Of a DNA stretch of 64,000 nt, positions 1-10,650 are shown in pieces. Each line of letters begins with the position of its first letter. Position 1 is the stretch's first letter. Under the pieces are notes generated by a model. The model was given only the letters and a program-made list of their open reading frames with translations, was not told the origin of the DNA and searched no databases. The translations under genes and the position numbers were made by a program. Source of the stretch: Forficula auricularia (Eukaryota; Arthropoda; Insecta; Dermaptera; Forficulidae); assembly GCA_024734495.1 (NCBI GenBank), contig JALMQS010000852.1:1302001-1366000 (forward strand), written 5' to 3'.

Positions 1-627
1 ATACACTAAAAGGTATAAAATAATTATTATCTTATTTAGTTACAACTAAACGACGAAATATTAACACGAAATTACTTCTTAAAGTCGGTGCCAAACAAAC
101 TATACTCTATAAGCGAGCGTACCCGCCAAACGTACTAAGTAAGATCCGTCGAGTGCGATTCATAAAAGGTATATGTTTGGCACCAACTTCAAAAAGTAAT
201 TTCGTGTTAATATTTCGTCGTTTAGTTGTAACTAAATAAGATAATAATTATTTTATACCTTTTAGTGTATTTTTATATTTGTTGCATTTAATTTTTTGAA
301 GTCGGTTTTTATTTTTTTCTTAAAATTTTTTATTTTTCTCTTTTTAGTGATGTTATTAATAGTGATTATATCATCAGAACTTGACCAAATTAATATGACA
401 CCATCCCTAAGACACCCCTTTCGATAAAAAAAGAACCATCGAAATCGGTTCATAAACAAAGAGGTTAGGTCTAAACAAACCTAAACAAACCTAATAAAAA
501 AGGTCTAATACCTATGAAAAAAAATCGAAAAAAAATGGGACCAATCGGAAGCTAGACTGGACCCAATGCAAAAAAAATTTTCAAAATCGGCTGACAATTG
601 GCGGAGATATGAGGTAACATAGGCAAC

Positions 628-658
<31 letters not shown>

Positions 659-707
659 CAATCGAATAGAGAACCTCCTCCTTTTTTGAAGTCGGTTAAA
701 AAAAGAA
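1..707. repeat. P-family repeat, copy 1
   Basis: Noncoding element running off the left edge. Positions 1-285 form the inverted-repeat core (arms about 85 bp or more around a 70-bp loop with GCGAGCGTACCCGCC). Positions 286-707 are the A/T-tract flank ending GAAGTCGGTT. The element is defined by CCGACTTC or its complement at each boundary. Eight or more copies lie in this window. Confidence 0.75.
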
Positions 708-1134
708 AATAATTCTTGATTAAACATATGAAATATATTTAATTGCGGCTAGTTTGCAATAAGAAACGGTTAGTCGTTGCCGTTACTCATCCCATGAGCC
801 CTGCCCATGAGGGGAGGAGGGGGTTCTGACCCCCCAAAAACCCCAACCGCGGATTCGCCTCTGACTGTACTCTATTTATACAAGAACCATTTCAAGCTAA
901 TTTCGACCCCCTGCAACTCAGAACCCGTTTGTGCTACAGAGCTGAAATTATACACATATAATAAGGTAATCCATCTTGAAGAGAGTACCAAATTTGAATA
1001 ATATAGCTTAAATAGATTCTGAGATATGGATCTGAGAAAATAGCTAATTTTGGCCTGTTTTTTCACGGAAATCTTTTTGGTGTGTATGTCAATACGAGTT
1101 AAAGTTAAAAACTTTAAAAAATAATTTAATATTT

Positions 1135-3420
1135 ATGAAAATTTTAAACTGATTAAACACTATTATTCCAGGCAAATTACGATTTTAACAAGAAATATTT
1201 CCCGGTAAAGATTTTATTGCTGTAATAACTTTTTGGTACTCAAATAATACTACCCTAAGTTTTTCCCCAAAGTGATAAAATTTCGGAGTTTTTTCAGTTT
1301 TTCTTGAATAACTCAAAAACGGCCTATCAAATCAAAAGGTTATCTATTAGATAAATTAAAGCTGTTTAAATTAAACGTAAAATGATATTAATTTCATCTA
1401 TTTAGGTTCAATAGGACCGGTACTAGTGCTTGTCAAAAACAGCCCCCGGGATCACTTTTGAATATCCCTAAAACTCTTACTTTTTTCGATTTTTCCCCAT
1501 TTTGACCATGAAGGAGCACGTTTTTGACAAAGATGACTCTATACATTTCTAAACTAGATTAAATTTGCTACAATTTAAACAAAGTTTCATCTTAATTGGA
1601 TAATGGTTACTTATGCCGCAATAAGGTTGAATTTTGCAAGTTTTTTGCAAAAAAAAATCGCAGTTTTTTCTTCATAAAAATGAAAACCACTCATCCTAGA
1701 AACTTGATTTTTGTCTCATTCTCTAGTAAATTTTGTTGACTTAAACGTTTATTTGGTCAATGTTTTTGATCAAACTTATATTTATAGATATGACGCTTTT
1801 GAGGATTCGGATCATATCCTGGATATCTATAAATCTAAGAGTTTTATGAAAAAAGTGATTCAAGTAAACGCTCAAGTAAATAAAACTTCCTAGAGAATGA
1901 GATAGAAATCAAGTTTCTAGAATAAGTGGTTTTCATTTTATGAAGGAAAACCTCTAATTTTTGAAACAATGGATCATTTTCTGTCATGGAAAATGCTGGA
2001 TATCTATATATCTAAGAATTTTACCAAAAAGTGGTCCAAGTAAACGTTCAAGTCAACAAAATATCCTAGACAATGAGATAGGAATCAAGTTTCTGGAATG
2101 AGTGGTTTTCTATTTATGAAGGAAATACTGCGATTTTTTAAAAAAACTGCAAACTTCAACTTCATTGCGGCAGGTGTTAGCATAATCCAATTAAGATGAA
2201 ACTTTGTTTTAATCTAGTTTAAAAATGTATCGAGTGGTCTCTGTCGAAAACCTGCTCCCTCATGGCCAAAATAGGGAAAAAAATCGAAAAATATACGATG
2301 TTTTAGGGATATTCAAAAGTGAAAATCGCAGGGGCTGTATTTTTTAACCGACTTCAAAAAAGGAGGAGGTTCTCTATTCGATTGAATTTTTTTTTTTTTT
2401 TTTGTGCCTATAGTTACCTCTATATCTCCGCCAATTCTCAACCGATTTTGAAATTTTTTTTTGCATTGGGTCCAGTCTAGCTTCCGATTGGTCCCATTTT
2501 TTTTCGTATTTTTTTCATAGGTATTAGACCTTTTTTATTAGGTTTGTTTAGACCTAACTTCTTTGTTTATGAACCGATTTCGATGGTTCTTTTTTTATCC
2601 GAAAGGGGTGTCTTAGGGATGGTGTCATATTAATTTGGTCAAGTTCTGATGATATGATCACTATTAATAACATCACTAAAAGAGGAAAATAAAAATAATT
2701 TTTAAGAAAAAAATAAAAACCGACTTCAAAAATTAAATGCAACAAATAAAATACACTAAAAGGTATAAAATAATTATTATCTTATTTAGTTACAACTAAA
2801 CTACAAAATATTAACATGAAATTACTTTTTGAAGTCGGTGCCAAACTAACTATACCTTTTATGAATCGCACTCGACGGATCTTACTTAGTACGTTTGGAG
2901 GGTATGCTCGCTTATAGGTATAGTTAGTTTGGCACCGACTTCAAAAAGTAATTTCGTGTTAATATTTCGTCGTTTAGTTGTAACTAAATAAGATAATAAT
3001 TATTTTATACCTTTTAGTGTATTTTTATATTGTTGCATTTAATTTTTTGAAGTCGGTTTTTATTTTTTTCTTAAAAATTATTTTTTATAACAGACGCTAG
3101 TGCCGGTTCTACTTAACCTAAATAAATGAAATTTTCAGCATTTTACGCGTAATTTATAGACCTTTTATTTATCTAATAAATATCTTTTTGATTTGATAAG
3201 CCGTTTTAGAGTTATTCAAGAAAAACTGGAAAAAACTCAGAAATTTTCTCATTTTGAGACGCGTGGAAACATTTCCACAAGATAGATTTGCGGGAAAACT
3301 TAGGGTAGGAAATATTGGAGTACCAATAACGGTATTCCAGCAATAAAATCTTTACCGGGAATTATTTCCTGATTATGCCATTTTTTCACATAATTTGCCC
3401 GTCACCTCTGGATTCCAGAA
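1135..3420. mobile_element. G-family foldback element
   Basis: Two long inverted arms: about 1160-1880 and, reversed, about 1890-2345 plus 3090-3420. They share blocks such as AAGGAGCACGTTTTTGACAA and terminal CAGGCAAATTACG (left) against CACATAATTTGCC (right). The centre is near 1880-1900 (CCTAGAGAATGAGAT). The right arm is split by P copy 2. A short ORF at 1711-1893 covers the palindrome centre and is not believed to be a gene. A half copy lies at 18290-18917. Confidence 0.65.
2346..3085. repeat. P-family repeat, copy 2 (loop inverted)
   Basis: Starts AACCGACTTCAAAAAAGGAG and ends GAAGTCGGTTTTTATT. Inserted in the right arm of the G foldback. Its core loop (about 2845-2925) is the reverse complement of the loop in copies that have the same flank orientation. 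Confidence 0.75.
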
Positions 3421-4120
3421 ATAAAATTTCCAATTTTGTCTAATTAAGTTGTGAGTGATCTTGCATTAATAATGAATTCGAATTAATATAATTATTTATA
3501 TTAATATATTAATGATAGTAGTAATAATTTTCTGACCTGGTATTATTTCTGGCTCAGATGAGAGAGATGCGTGCTATTTGAATCGAATGAGGAGGTAGCT
3601 TGGCGAATGGTCCAAAACCCTTCCGCAGCATCTCTTTTTATGCATAAACGAAAATCGTATTCTGATTTGCTGAACTCAACTGGTCTGGACAACTTTAATA
3701 GAGGAGTTGAAAATTGGCTTAGGGGCGTTGACACCATGACATTCCTCTTCCTTTTTACTGGATACAATTCTAAATGGTCCATTCATATAAAAGGGAATAT
3801 TAAATTGTCGGATATGTCAACCCAAAGTTGGACGTCGCCGTCGACGCCGTCGGTCAAAAAGCAAATTAGAATATAAAAAAGCGTCTAGTATTAAATCCGA
3901 GTGGTATGAATTATTTTTATTACGTCAGAAAGGTTCCAGGATTGATGGCGAAAAACGCAATCCCGGTATTTGGTCCGCCAACACAGATTGCATTTTTGGC
4001 ATTCTGAATGGATAAATTAAATTTTAATTTTTGATTTTTTTTTTTGGGGGGGGGGGGGGGGGGCGGGTGAATTTTGATCTTTTGACAGACATACAGACAT
4101 CTAACTAAAAGAATTCAATT
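3421..4120. other. Unassigned stretch with weak coding look
   Basis: More GC-rich than its surroundings at 3545-3880. It has an open frame of 101 codons on the plus strand (3571-3876) and 79 codons on the minus strand. I recognise no family. It contains CGTCGCCGTCGACGCCGTC, a near-palindrome, and a poly-G run near 4047-4063. It may be a decayed element or gene fragment beyond the receptor's 3' end. Confidence 0.3.
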
Positions 4121-4342
4121 TTATTGAAGGAGACAATAAAAGAGTGTGTCTTCCTGCTGGAATTATAAATCTACTCATTTTAAACGATCAAAAATTGTTT
4201 GTATATATATCTGTTTATATATGTGTGGGGGTGTAGTGGTGGGGGTGAGGTGTGTAGTTTCGGGAGGGGCGGGAGTCAGGGGTTACCGTGCATCGCTTGG
4301 TGGCTCCAGGTACTTTTATTTATAAAGAGACTATAGTTTTTT

Positions 4343-4960
4343 TTACTTTATCCAATGCGAAGCATGGGAGAAAGTATTGTAATGGGTCTCGCGGCAAGCG
4401 CGACTTCAAAGAGGTCCTCAGGTAAAGACTACGGAACCCATAGACTCAATTAAGGTCACAAATTGAAGTATTCAATGAGATTGAATTTTTAGCACGTGAC
4501 GGTTTTGCCAAAAATTACCTGGAATCTCGTCGAGAGGCCAAAAAGTGCCATTTTTTTTGGAAGTGCGTGGGGGATGGATGGATGGATGGATGATGGATGT
4601 GTGTGTGTGTGTTATCGTTTTTTCGTCCACGAATTTTTCCACACCGTTGCACTGATTGAATTGAAATTGAAAACCTACCATTAGTTTAACAAAATGAAGC
4701 GCTGATTAGTTTTTGGTACATATCGGTCCACAAACATTAGTACTTTATTTCAGTACTTTTTTAGTTTTTTTCTAAATATCTTGAAAATGACTTAACCAAA
4801 TTTGATGAAATTTAATATCCTAATTAAGTACCTTGGGGACCACAAAAAAGGTTAAATAAAGTTTTTAAATAAAATTATATTTTAAAGTACTTTACTCAAG
4901 AACTATATTAATATTTCAAATGAATTTGGATAAAGTTTAGCAACGATCCGTTGCAGTTTA
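4343..4960. repeat. D-family element, copy 1 (no satellite)
   Basis: Starts TTACTTTATCCAATGCGAAG and ends GCAACGATCCGTTGCAGTTT, the two ends that bound larger D copies. The 119-bp tandem units are absent, so this is a short derivative. It contains a GGATGGATG microsatellite near 4575. Confidence 0.6.
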
Positions 4961-5211
4961 TTTTATTCATACATTAATTCTGTGAATCAATTGTAATAGA
5001 CTGATGAAGAGGAAAAGTCCTCGAAACTATATTCTCGTTACAATTTTTTTTATTTTCTCTTCTCTTAATGGCCTCGGAATGAATTCCATTTGTAGCCAGT
5101 CTACCATGAGTCTAAATTTTTCACAGCCGAATATAAATTAGGCATAACAATTACAAAACTATATGCAATGTAAAAATATTTCAACTAATATCTATGATGT
5201 CCTTTAAAGTT

Positions 5212-5749
5212 TTTTTTTTTTTTTTATTAAAATATAATCTTGTTACAGAGAACATTAGGTCATTAGGCCAAATAAATTACATAAAATTACATAAATATAT
5301 ATATTCTATATATTACATTATTAAAATAGTATTACAATGATTTTTTTTTAAAGTTCAATAAATCAAAGGAAATGTAACAAACTAGATGTACAGAACATTA
5401 GTGATACGTAATATAAAAATTTTATAAGATAGTTTTTTTTAACTAATTTTAACACATTTATATATAATAATTACTAATAAATAATATATAAAATTAGAGT
5501 CCGCCAATAAGAAATAAATATGAAATAAATCACAAGTTTTAACATTCTCGTCTTATTGAAATAAAATGTGAAGTGTGATTTAAAGGAAAATCTCTTAGGT
5601 CACTTTCAACATTGGCTGGTGTAATAATATCAGCAAATTGGTTCAAAAGTAATAGATGAGTTATTTGGAGGGTTGGTATGGATGTTATTGAAAATTTTGA
5701 TTTTGTTCCAGATAAGAAAATCAGGAGTATTTCTATTAATTTCAGAGCT
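5212..5749 (-). mobile_element. 5'-truncated LINE 3' end with 12-bp TSD
   Basis: Flanked by TCCTTTAAAGTT at 5200-5211 and 5750-5761. On the minus strand it ends in a poly-A run (T run from 5212). The open frame at its 5' end encodes a C-terminal peptide with TLQITHLLLLNQ and LRDFPLNHTSHF, like the tail of LINE ORF2 proteins. The LINE clade is not resolved. Confidence 0.6.
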
Positions 5750-5830
5750 TCCTTTAAAGTTAAATTCATTTAATAATTACAAAACTGTTTACAATCATAT
5801 ATACAATAATCAACAAATAAACAATAAATA

Positions 5831-6066
5831 CAAGAAATCATAAGTTGGTGTCATATCCATTAAATCCGATGGAATGGAATATTTTTACACGTTTACATAA
5901 TGTCAGAGAGGTTCGCATCCTACAAGTAAGCCAGGTGGCACGGATTGCTGTTACTGGCACTCGGGTTCAATTCCCGAGGGGATGAAAAACAACCCCTCTG
6001 AGATATAATTAAAAATATTCCATTGCATCGGATTTAATGGATATGACACCAACTTATGATTTCTTG
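5831..6066. mobile_element. MITE with about 55-bp TIRs around a tRNA-like core
   Basis: The ends CAAGAAATCATAAGTTGGTG (5831) and its complement (to 6066) continue as near-perfect inverted repeats for about 55 bp. The centre, 5890-6005, has a B-box-like GGTTCAATTCC and the inverted blocks CCCGAGGGG and CCCCTCTGAG. Related sequence trails the LINE fragment at 29940-30050. Confidence 0.6.
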
Positions 6067-6354
6067 TAAAATTGAATCTATTACCATCGGCAAATTAATA
6101 TCTTTCTTATATATAAACAATTAAATAGTATCACAGATAATAAAAAAAAAATAAAGAATAAAAATAATAAATAATAAATAATTAAATAAATAATAAACAA
6201 ATAAATAAAGTATCGTTATAAATAAAATTTATAATTCCAGCAGAAGACTACACTCTTTTATTGTCTCCTTCAATATAAAAAATTCTGCTAGCCCCGGCAC
6301 AAAAATTTTCAATTTGATTCAATTTTACTTTAAAATATATACTATATACCATAT

Positions 6355-7045
6355 ACCGGGTGAGTTTTTTATCTTGAGACAGTCTTATAACTCAAAAACA
6401 GTGAATTATATGAAAAAAAGTTTTAAATAAAAGTTTATTTATATCAGGGAGGAAACTAAACTACGCTTTTGTTTGTTTACCTAGAACAAGCTTTCATGGA
6501 TATTTCAAGGTCAACTTCTGTTTTTTAAATAGAAACCTATATATTTGTTTACATATTCTGAATCTACAAAAAAAACTGAACAACTTTCATAAGAACTATT
6601 TTTTTATTCGACATCAAATAAACAAAATATTAAATCAATTAGATCTCAGAAAAAAACCCTAATAATTATTTTTAACAATTATTCAACTTAATTATCAAAT
6701 AATAATGATTAAATATTTAATTATTAAATAAATAATTTAATAATAATCAATAATTTAATAATTTTCCGACACTGTTCTGTGATATTCCAGAGTGTTATCG
6801 CAAGTTTTCTGGATCAATTCCAGTTCCAATTTCATTATTTTGGCTATTTAAGTTTCTTCGTAGCCTTTACATTTCCTGATTTTTTTTAATAGATTTAAAA
6901 CAATAAAACGAAGCTCTTGAGGGAGTATCCCTGTCAGGAAAATGGTTAATTCTGTCTTCAACAAAAAATGATTCATTTTTATTATGGTAATACATTATAA
7001 CTATCTACTGGATTGACAAGAGAAATAAACTTTTTTAATAATATT
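6355..7045. repeat. E-family foldback, single arm
   Basis: Begins ACCGGGTGAGTTTTTTATCT, then GACAGTCTTATAACTCAAAA. Homologous to the left arm of the complete E foldback at 16585-18275. The AT-rich tail (6650-6760) is made of TTATTAAATAA-type repeats. Confidence 0.6.
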
Positions 7046-7052
7046 AATTTTA

Positions 7053-8420
7053 TTACTTTATCCAATGCGAAGCATGGGGAAAGTATTATAATCGGTCTGG
7101 CGGCAAGCGCAACTTCAAAGTGTCCTCAGGTAAAGACTACGGAACCCATGAACTCAATTAAAGTCACAAATTGTAGTATTCAATTAGGTTGAATTTTAGC
7201 ACGTGACGGTTTTGCCAAAAATTACATGGGGTCTCGTCGAGAGGCCAAAAAGTGCCATTTTTACTTTATCCAATGCAAAGCATGGGTAAAGTATTGTAAT
7301 CGCTCTCGGGGCAAGCGTGGCTTCAAAGGGTCCTCAGGTAAAGACTACGGAACCCATGGACTCAATTAAAGTCACAAATTGTAGTATTCAATTAGGTTGA
7401 ATTTTAGCACGTGACGGTTTTGCCAAAAATTACATGCGGGTCTCGTTCGAGAGGCCAAAAAAGTGCGATTTTTTCATTTAGTGCGTGCGGATGGATGTAT
7501 GTATGTATGGATGGATGTATGTTATCGCTTTTTTGGCCCACGATTTTTTCCACACCGTTGCACCGATTGAAATGAAATTGAAAACCTACCATTAGTTTAA
7601 CAAAATGAAGCGCTGATTAGTTTTTGGTACATATCGGCCCACAAACATTAGTACTTTATTTCAGTACTTTTTTAGTTTTTTCTAAATATCTTGAAAATGA
7701 CTTAACCAATTTTGATGAAATTTAATATCCTAATTAAGTACCTTGGGGACCACAAAAAAGGTTAAATAAAGTTTTTAGTAAAATTATATTTTAAAGTACT
7801 TTACTCTAGAGTAAGATAGTACTTTTTTTTAATTTTTTAAATTCTTTAAAATTTATTCATTTGAAAGTTTTAATATAGCTCATTTAGCCTTGCTTAAGTA
7901 AGAATGGATAGGCTTCTCTCTGTGAAATGCTAAAAATTTGGGAGGAATTTTTATGAGTAACCATAGCAACTGCGTTGTTTTCTTATCCGTTACCTTTGCT
8001 GAAGACATAGAGAAATGGACTTTAAACCAAAAATAGCGATTGATTCTCATCTAGTACTTGAGGAATAACCATTCTATATTGGATTTTTGACGTTTCGGTT
8101 TTAATTGGTAACCATTGCTGAAGACATGGAGGAATCGGCTTAAAATCAAAAATAACGATTGATTTTCATCTATTACTTGAGGAATAATAATTCAACATTA
8201 GATTTTTGACGCTTCGATTATTATTGGTAACCATTGCTGAAGACATGGAGGAATCGGCTTAAAATCAAAAATAACGATCGATTCTTGTCTAATACTAGAT
8301 GAATAACCATATTGCATTCCATTTTTTATGTTTTGACTATTAATGGCAACCTCTACTGAAAACGTGGAAGAATCGACTTAAAATCAAAAAGAATAAATTC
8401 TTATTTGGTAAACAACTCAA
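7053..8420. repeat. D-family element, half copy with partial duplicate
   Basis: Two consecutive D ends start at 7053 and 7261 (TTACTTTATCCAATGC). The second continues into about three 119-bp-type units (about 8060-8400), with GACGTTTCGG and TTGCTGAAGACATGGA. It stops at GTAAACAACTCAAG, the palindrome centre of complete copies, so it is half of the palindrome. Confidence 0.65.
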
Positions 8421-9250
8421 GCGTGACGGAAGGAAGTATAATCCCATACATTTGGTCCACGAGGAATATAATATTGCCACATATAAATTTCTTAAACAAC
8501 CCATTTTAAACTGTTCACTTCAATTATTGATAAAGCAAAAAATAAATTCACATATTTAAATTTAATAATTCTCTAAAAAAATTTATTATTTTTGAAAACC
8601 CACACATCCATCCTTTTTGTTTTATTTGCATTTTTTTATTTAAATTCATTTTATAACTTAAATTCAGTAAAGTAGCTTGTTTTAAATTCAATCATTTCAG
8701 ATTATAAGCATTGAGGGAGCGACTACCCTGAGTACACCCACCACCCTTAAGGAAATTAGTATATAAGCAAACCCCTTGCTATAAGAGCAAGCCCACGTCA
8801 CTTCACATCCAAGCCTCATATCCATTTTCAAAAACAAACATCCATTATCATATTAGCCACTGCATATATTATTACAGAACGTTGACCAAAGCAACAGAAA
8901 CATTTAGAATGATGGTCGAAATAGTTTGTTTCGAAATTTTGAACCGCAGTGTTACACCAAGACCTTCATGAGCTGGAATGGCTTTTCTGAATCTAGTGTC
9001 CCCCTTGCTGATTACCGGCCCGGTCAAATTAAGAAGAATCTCAAAATCACTGCTCGTGATTGAAAGTATCGCTCCTTTTTGTTATGAGGGTTGTAAGTCC
9101 CCAAGGAAGCTGTATTTTTACTTTATAAAAAAATGTTTCGATAGGGGCTGTTCTGATTATCTAGTTAATTAATGCTATACATATATGATATCCTGTAAAG
9201 AAAAATGGAGGGAAGACAAGGGTAGTTCTCTTCAAAGGAGTATGAAATAG
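8421..9250. other. Unassigned, LTR-like start region
   Basis: AT-rich to 8700, then a more balanced stretch beginning TGAGGGAGCGACTACCCTGA with TATATAAGCA near 8760 and AGCAAGCCCACGTCACTTCA. It resembles an LTR promoter region, but no partner LTR was found. No coding region is supported. Confidence 0.25.
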
Positions 9251-9930
9251 AAATGGTAAACAATTTAACGTTTATATAAAATTTATTGAGTAATCAACAA
9301 AGGGGAAGGTTTTATATTTGTGGATTTGTGGATTGATCAAGGAGAGTGTTTGGGAAAGGTACAGGCCATTTGGAGCCTGGCTCCCGTTCCTAGATTCTAT
9401 GCGCAAAATTGAATGCGCCGTGTGGGGGCTGTGTGCGCTGCTCAAGATATTGAGCGCCAAAATGCCCTTTCTGAATTTATTCAGAAAGAAAAGGGTTGGT
9501 TTCTTGACTCTTGGCTGGCTGCGCAAGGGAATATATATGTTGTTGTTTTCCAAGCGATTCGGGCGAAGAAAACATTCATTTGGCTAAACGTGGCTTAGTT
9601 ATGTTATTGATGAACCTTTCAGGATATTGCCGCAAGTGGTTTTGGGCAAGGGATTGTATACGTTTTGTGTTTCGCCAATCGAGCGGAGGATTAAAACATA
9701 TATATATATTGAAGAACCTTTCAGGATAAAAGAGAAAAATCATTAAAGAAATGAACACGTATAGGATATGAATTTTAGCTATCAGAATATTCTTACCTTT
9801 CAGGCCGATACAACTAGCAAATAACACACCTAATGTAATTCTCTGGACATGTTGACCATGTGGAGGTTAATAGTATAAGAAGTAGTTTGGTGCGATCGCT
9901 GGGCTATCAAGAGTAAAAAGGTGGTGGGGA
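9250..9930. other. Unassigned GC-richer stretch with overlapping open frames
   Basis: Positions 9318-9600 are open in two plus frames and one minus frame. The motif GAACCTTTCAGGATA occurs twice (9613, 9715). One plus frame reads NALSEFIQKEKGWFLDSWLA. I recognise no family. It could be part of a mobile element whose ends I cannot find. Confidence 0.25.
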
Positions 9931-10230
9931 GTGAAGTTGTAAATGCCTACAATAGGGGGCCATGTGCGATGGTGAGGGCACTCATTTGACTAGTGATAAA
10001 TTTGTGGCAATTTTGAACAGCTCGTCATCCGGAAAAAGTTACAGAAACCACCTCCACCATCTGTATTCGAGATTTAACTCGTCCAGGTCGTCCAAAATTA
10101 AATCCTTCATCAGTTCACTCACTCCATATCGAGCTCTATCTATACTAATGCTCGGACGTACCCAAAATCGTGGTTTATGACTCTCTTGATCAATTAATAT
10201 TACGGTTGCAGCAGCAACAAGCAAGTCCTC
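9930..10230 (-). pseudogene. PIF/Harbinger transposase-like remnant (N-terminal part)
   Basis: The minus-strand frame reads KPRFWVRPSISIDRARYGVS and then ELMKDLILDDLDELNLEYR, like the N-terminal region of HARBI1-type nucleases ('RxWVRPxxxxRxxxGxxxxL'). A frameshift follows, then NFFRM-like sequence. The DDE catalytic part is missing. Function as nuclease is lost; the identity rests on motif recall. Confidence 0.5.
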
Positions 10231-10485
10231 GTATTATCGATACACATTGGGACTGAATGGCCTTTCCAATGTGAACGCAGTGAATTGGGTGTGGCAAGGC
10301 CAGCTGGGTTTGACATTTGGCATATATTGGTACAGTGTGGGTGGGTCTTAAGAAGCGCTGTTCTAAACAACTACAGTCTCCCATACATTAAAATGGTAGT
10401 AGAACTATGATAGATAATAACTCTGGTGATATTATTCTAACAATTCTACATCGCTACATAGGTACATTGTTAAATATTAAGTATT

Positions 10486-10650
10486 CTAACAATAATTATT
10501 TTCCAATTTTAGCCATTCTACCAAAGCTAAAACAATTGGAATTGCACTTTCCTCTGAATGACTTATACGATAATATATAATTTCGCAGATCAAAATGAAG
10601 AATGAACTGCACATTCCAAAGGCCACCAACTCAAGAGCAGGATGGAAATC
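10486..10650 (-). CDS. IR exon 11: M4 and C-terminus
   Basis: Acceptor TTTTACAG|GAT, phase 0, ending at TAG. Encodes DFHPALELVAFGM, the M4 helix (CSSFFILICEIIYY) and a short cytoplasmic tail of about 25 residues. No AATAAA signal was seen in the 100 bp that follow the stop. Confidence 0.88.
   Translation of the reverse strand, partial: DFHPALELVAFGMCSSFFILICEIIYYRISHSEESAIPIVLALVEWLKLENNYC

Larger units (their letters stand above)
4123..6330. mobile_element. H-family hairpin cassette expanded by nested insertions
   Basis: The left arm AGGAGACAATAAAAGAGTGT (about 4128) and the right arm (about 6235-6275) are inverted copies of the H terminal motif. The H interior appears at 4985-5050, with a hammerhead-like CTGATGA...GAAAC. 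D copy 1, a LINE end and a TIR element sit inside. The extent of the composite is inferred. Confidence 0.5.

Noticed and set aside
1711..1893. 60-aa ORF
   Set aside because: Covers the centre of the G foldback palindrome; repeat sequence.
5890..6005. tRNA gene
   Set aside because: Only a B-box-like segment; no cloverleaf with a plausible anticodon stem, and it lies within a TIR element.
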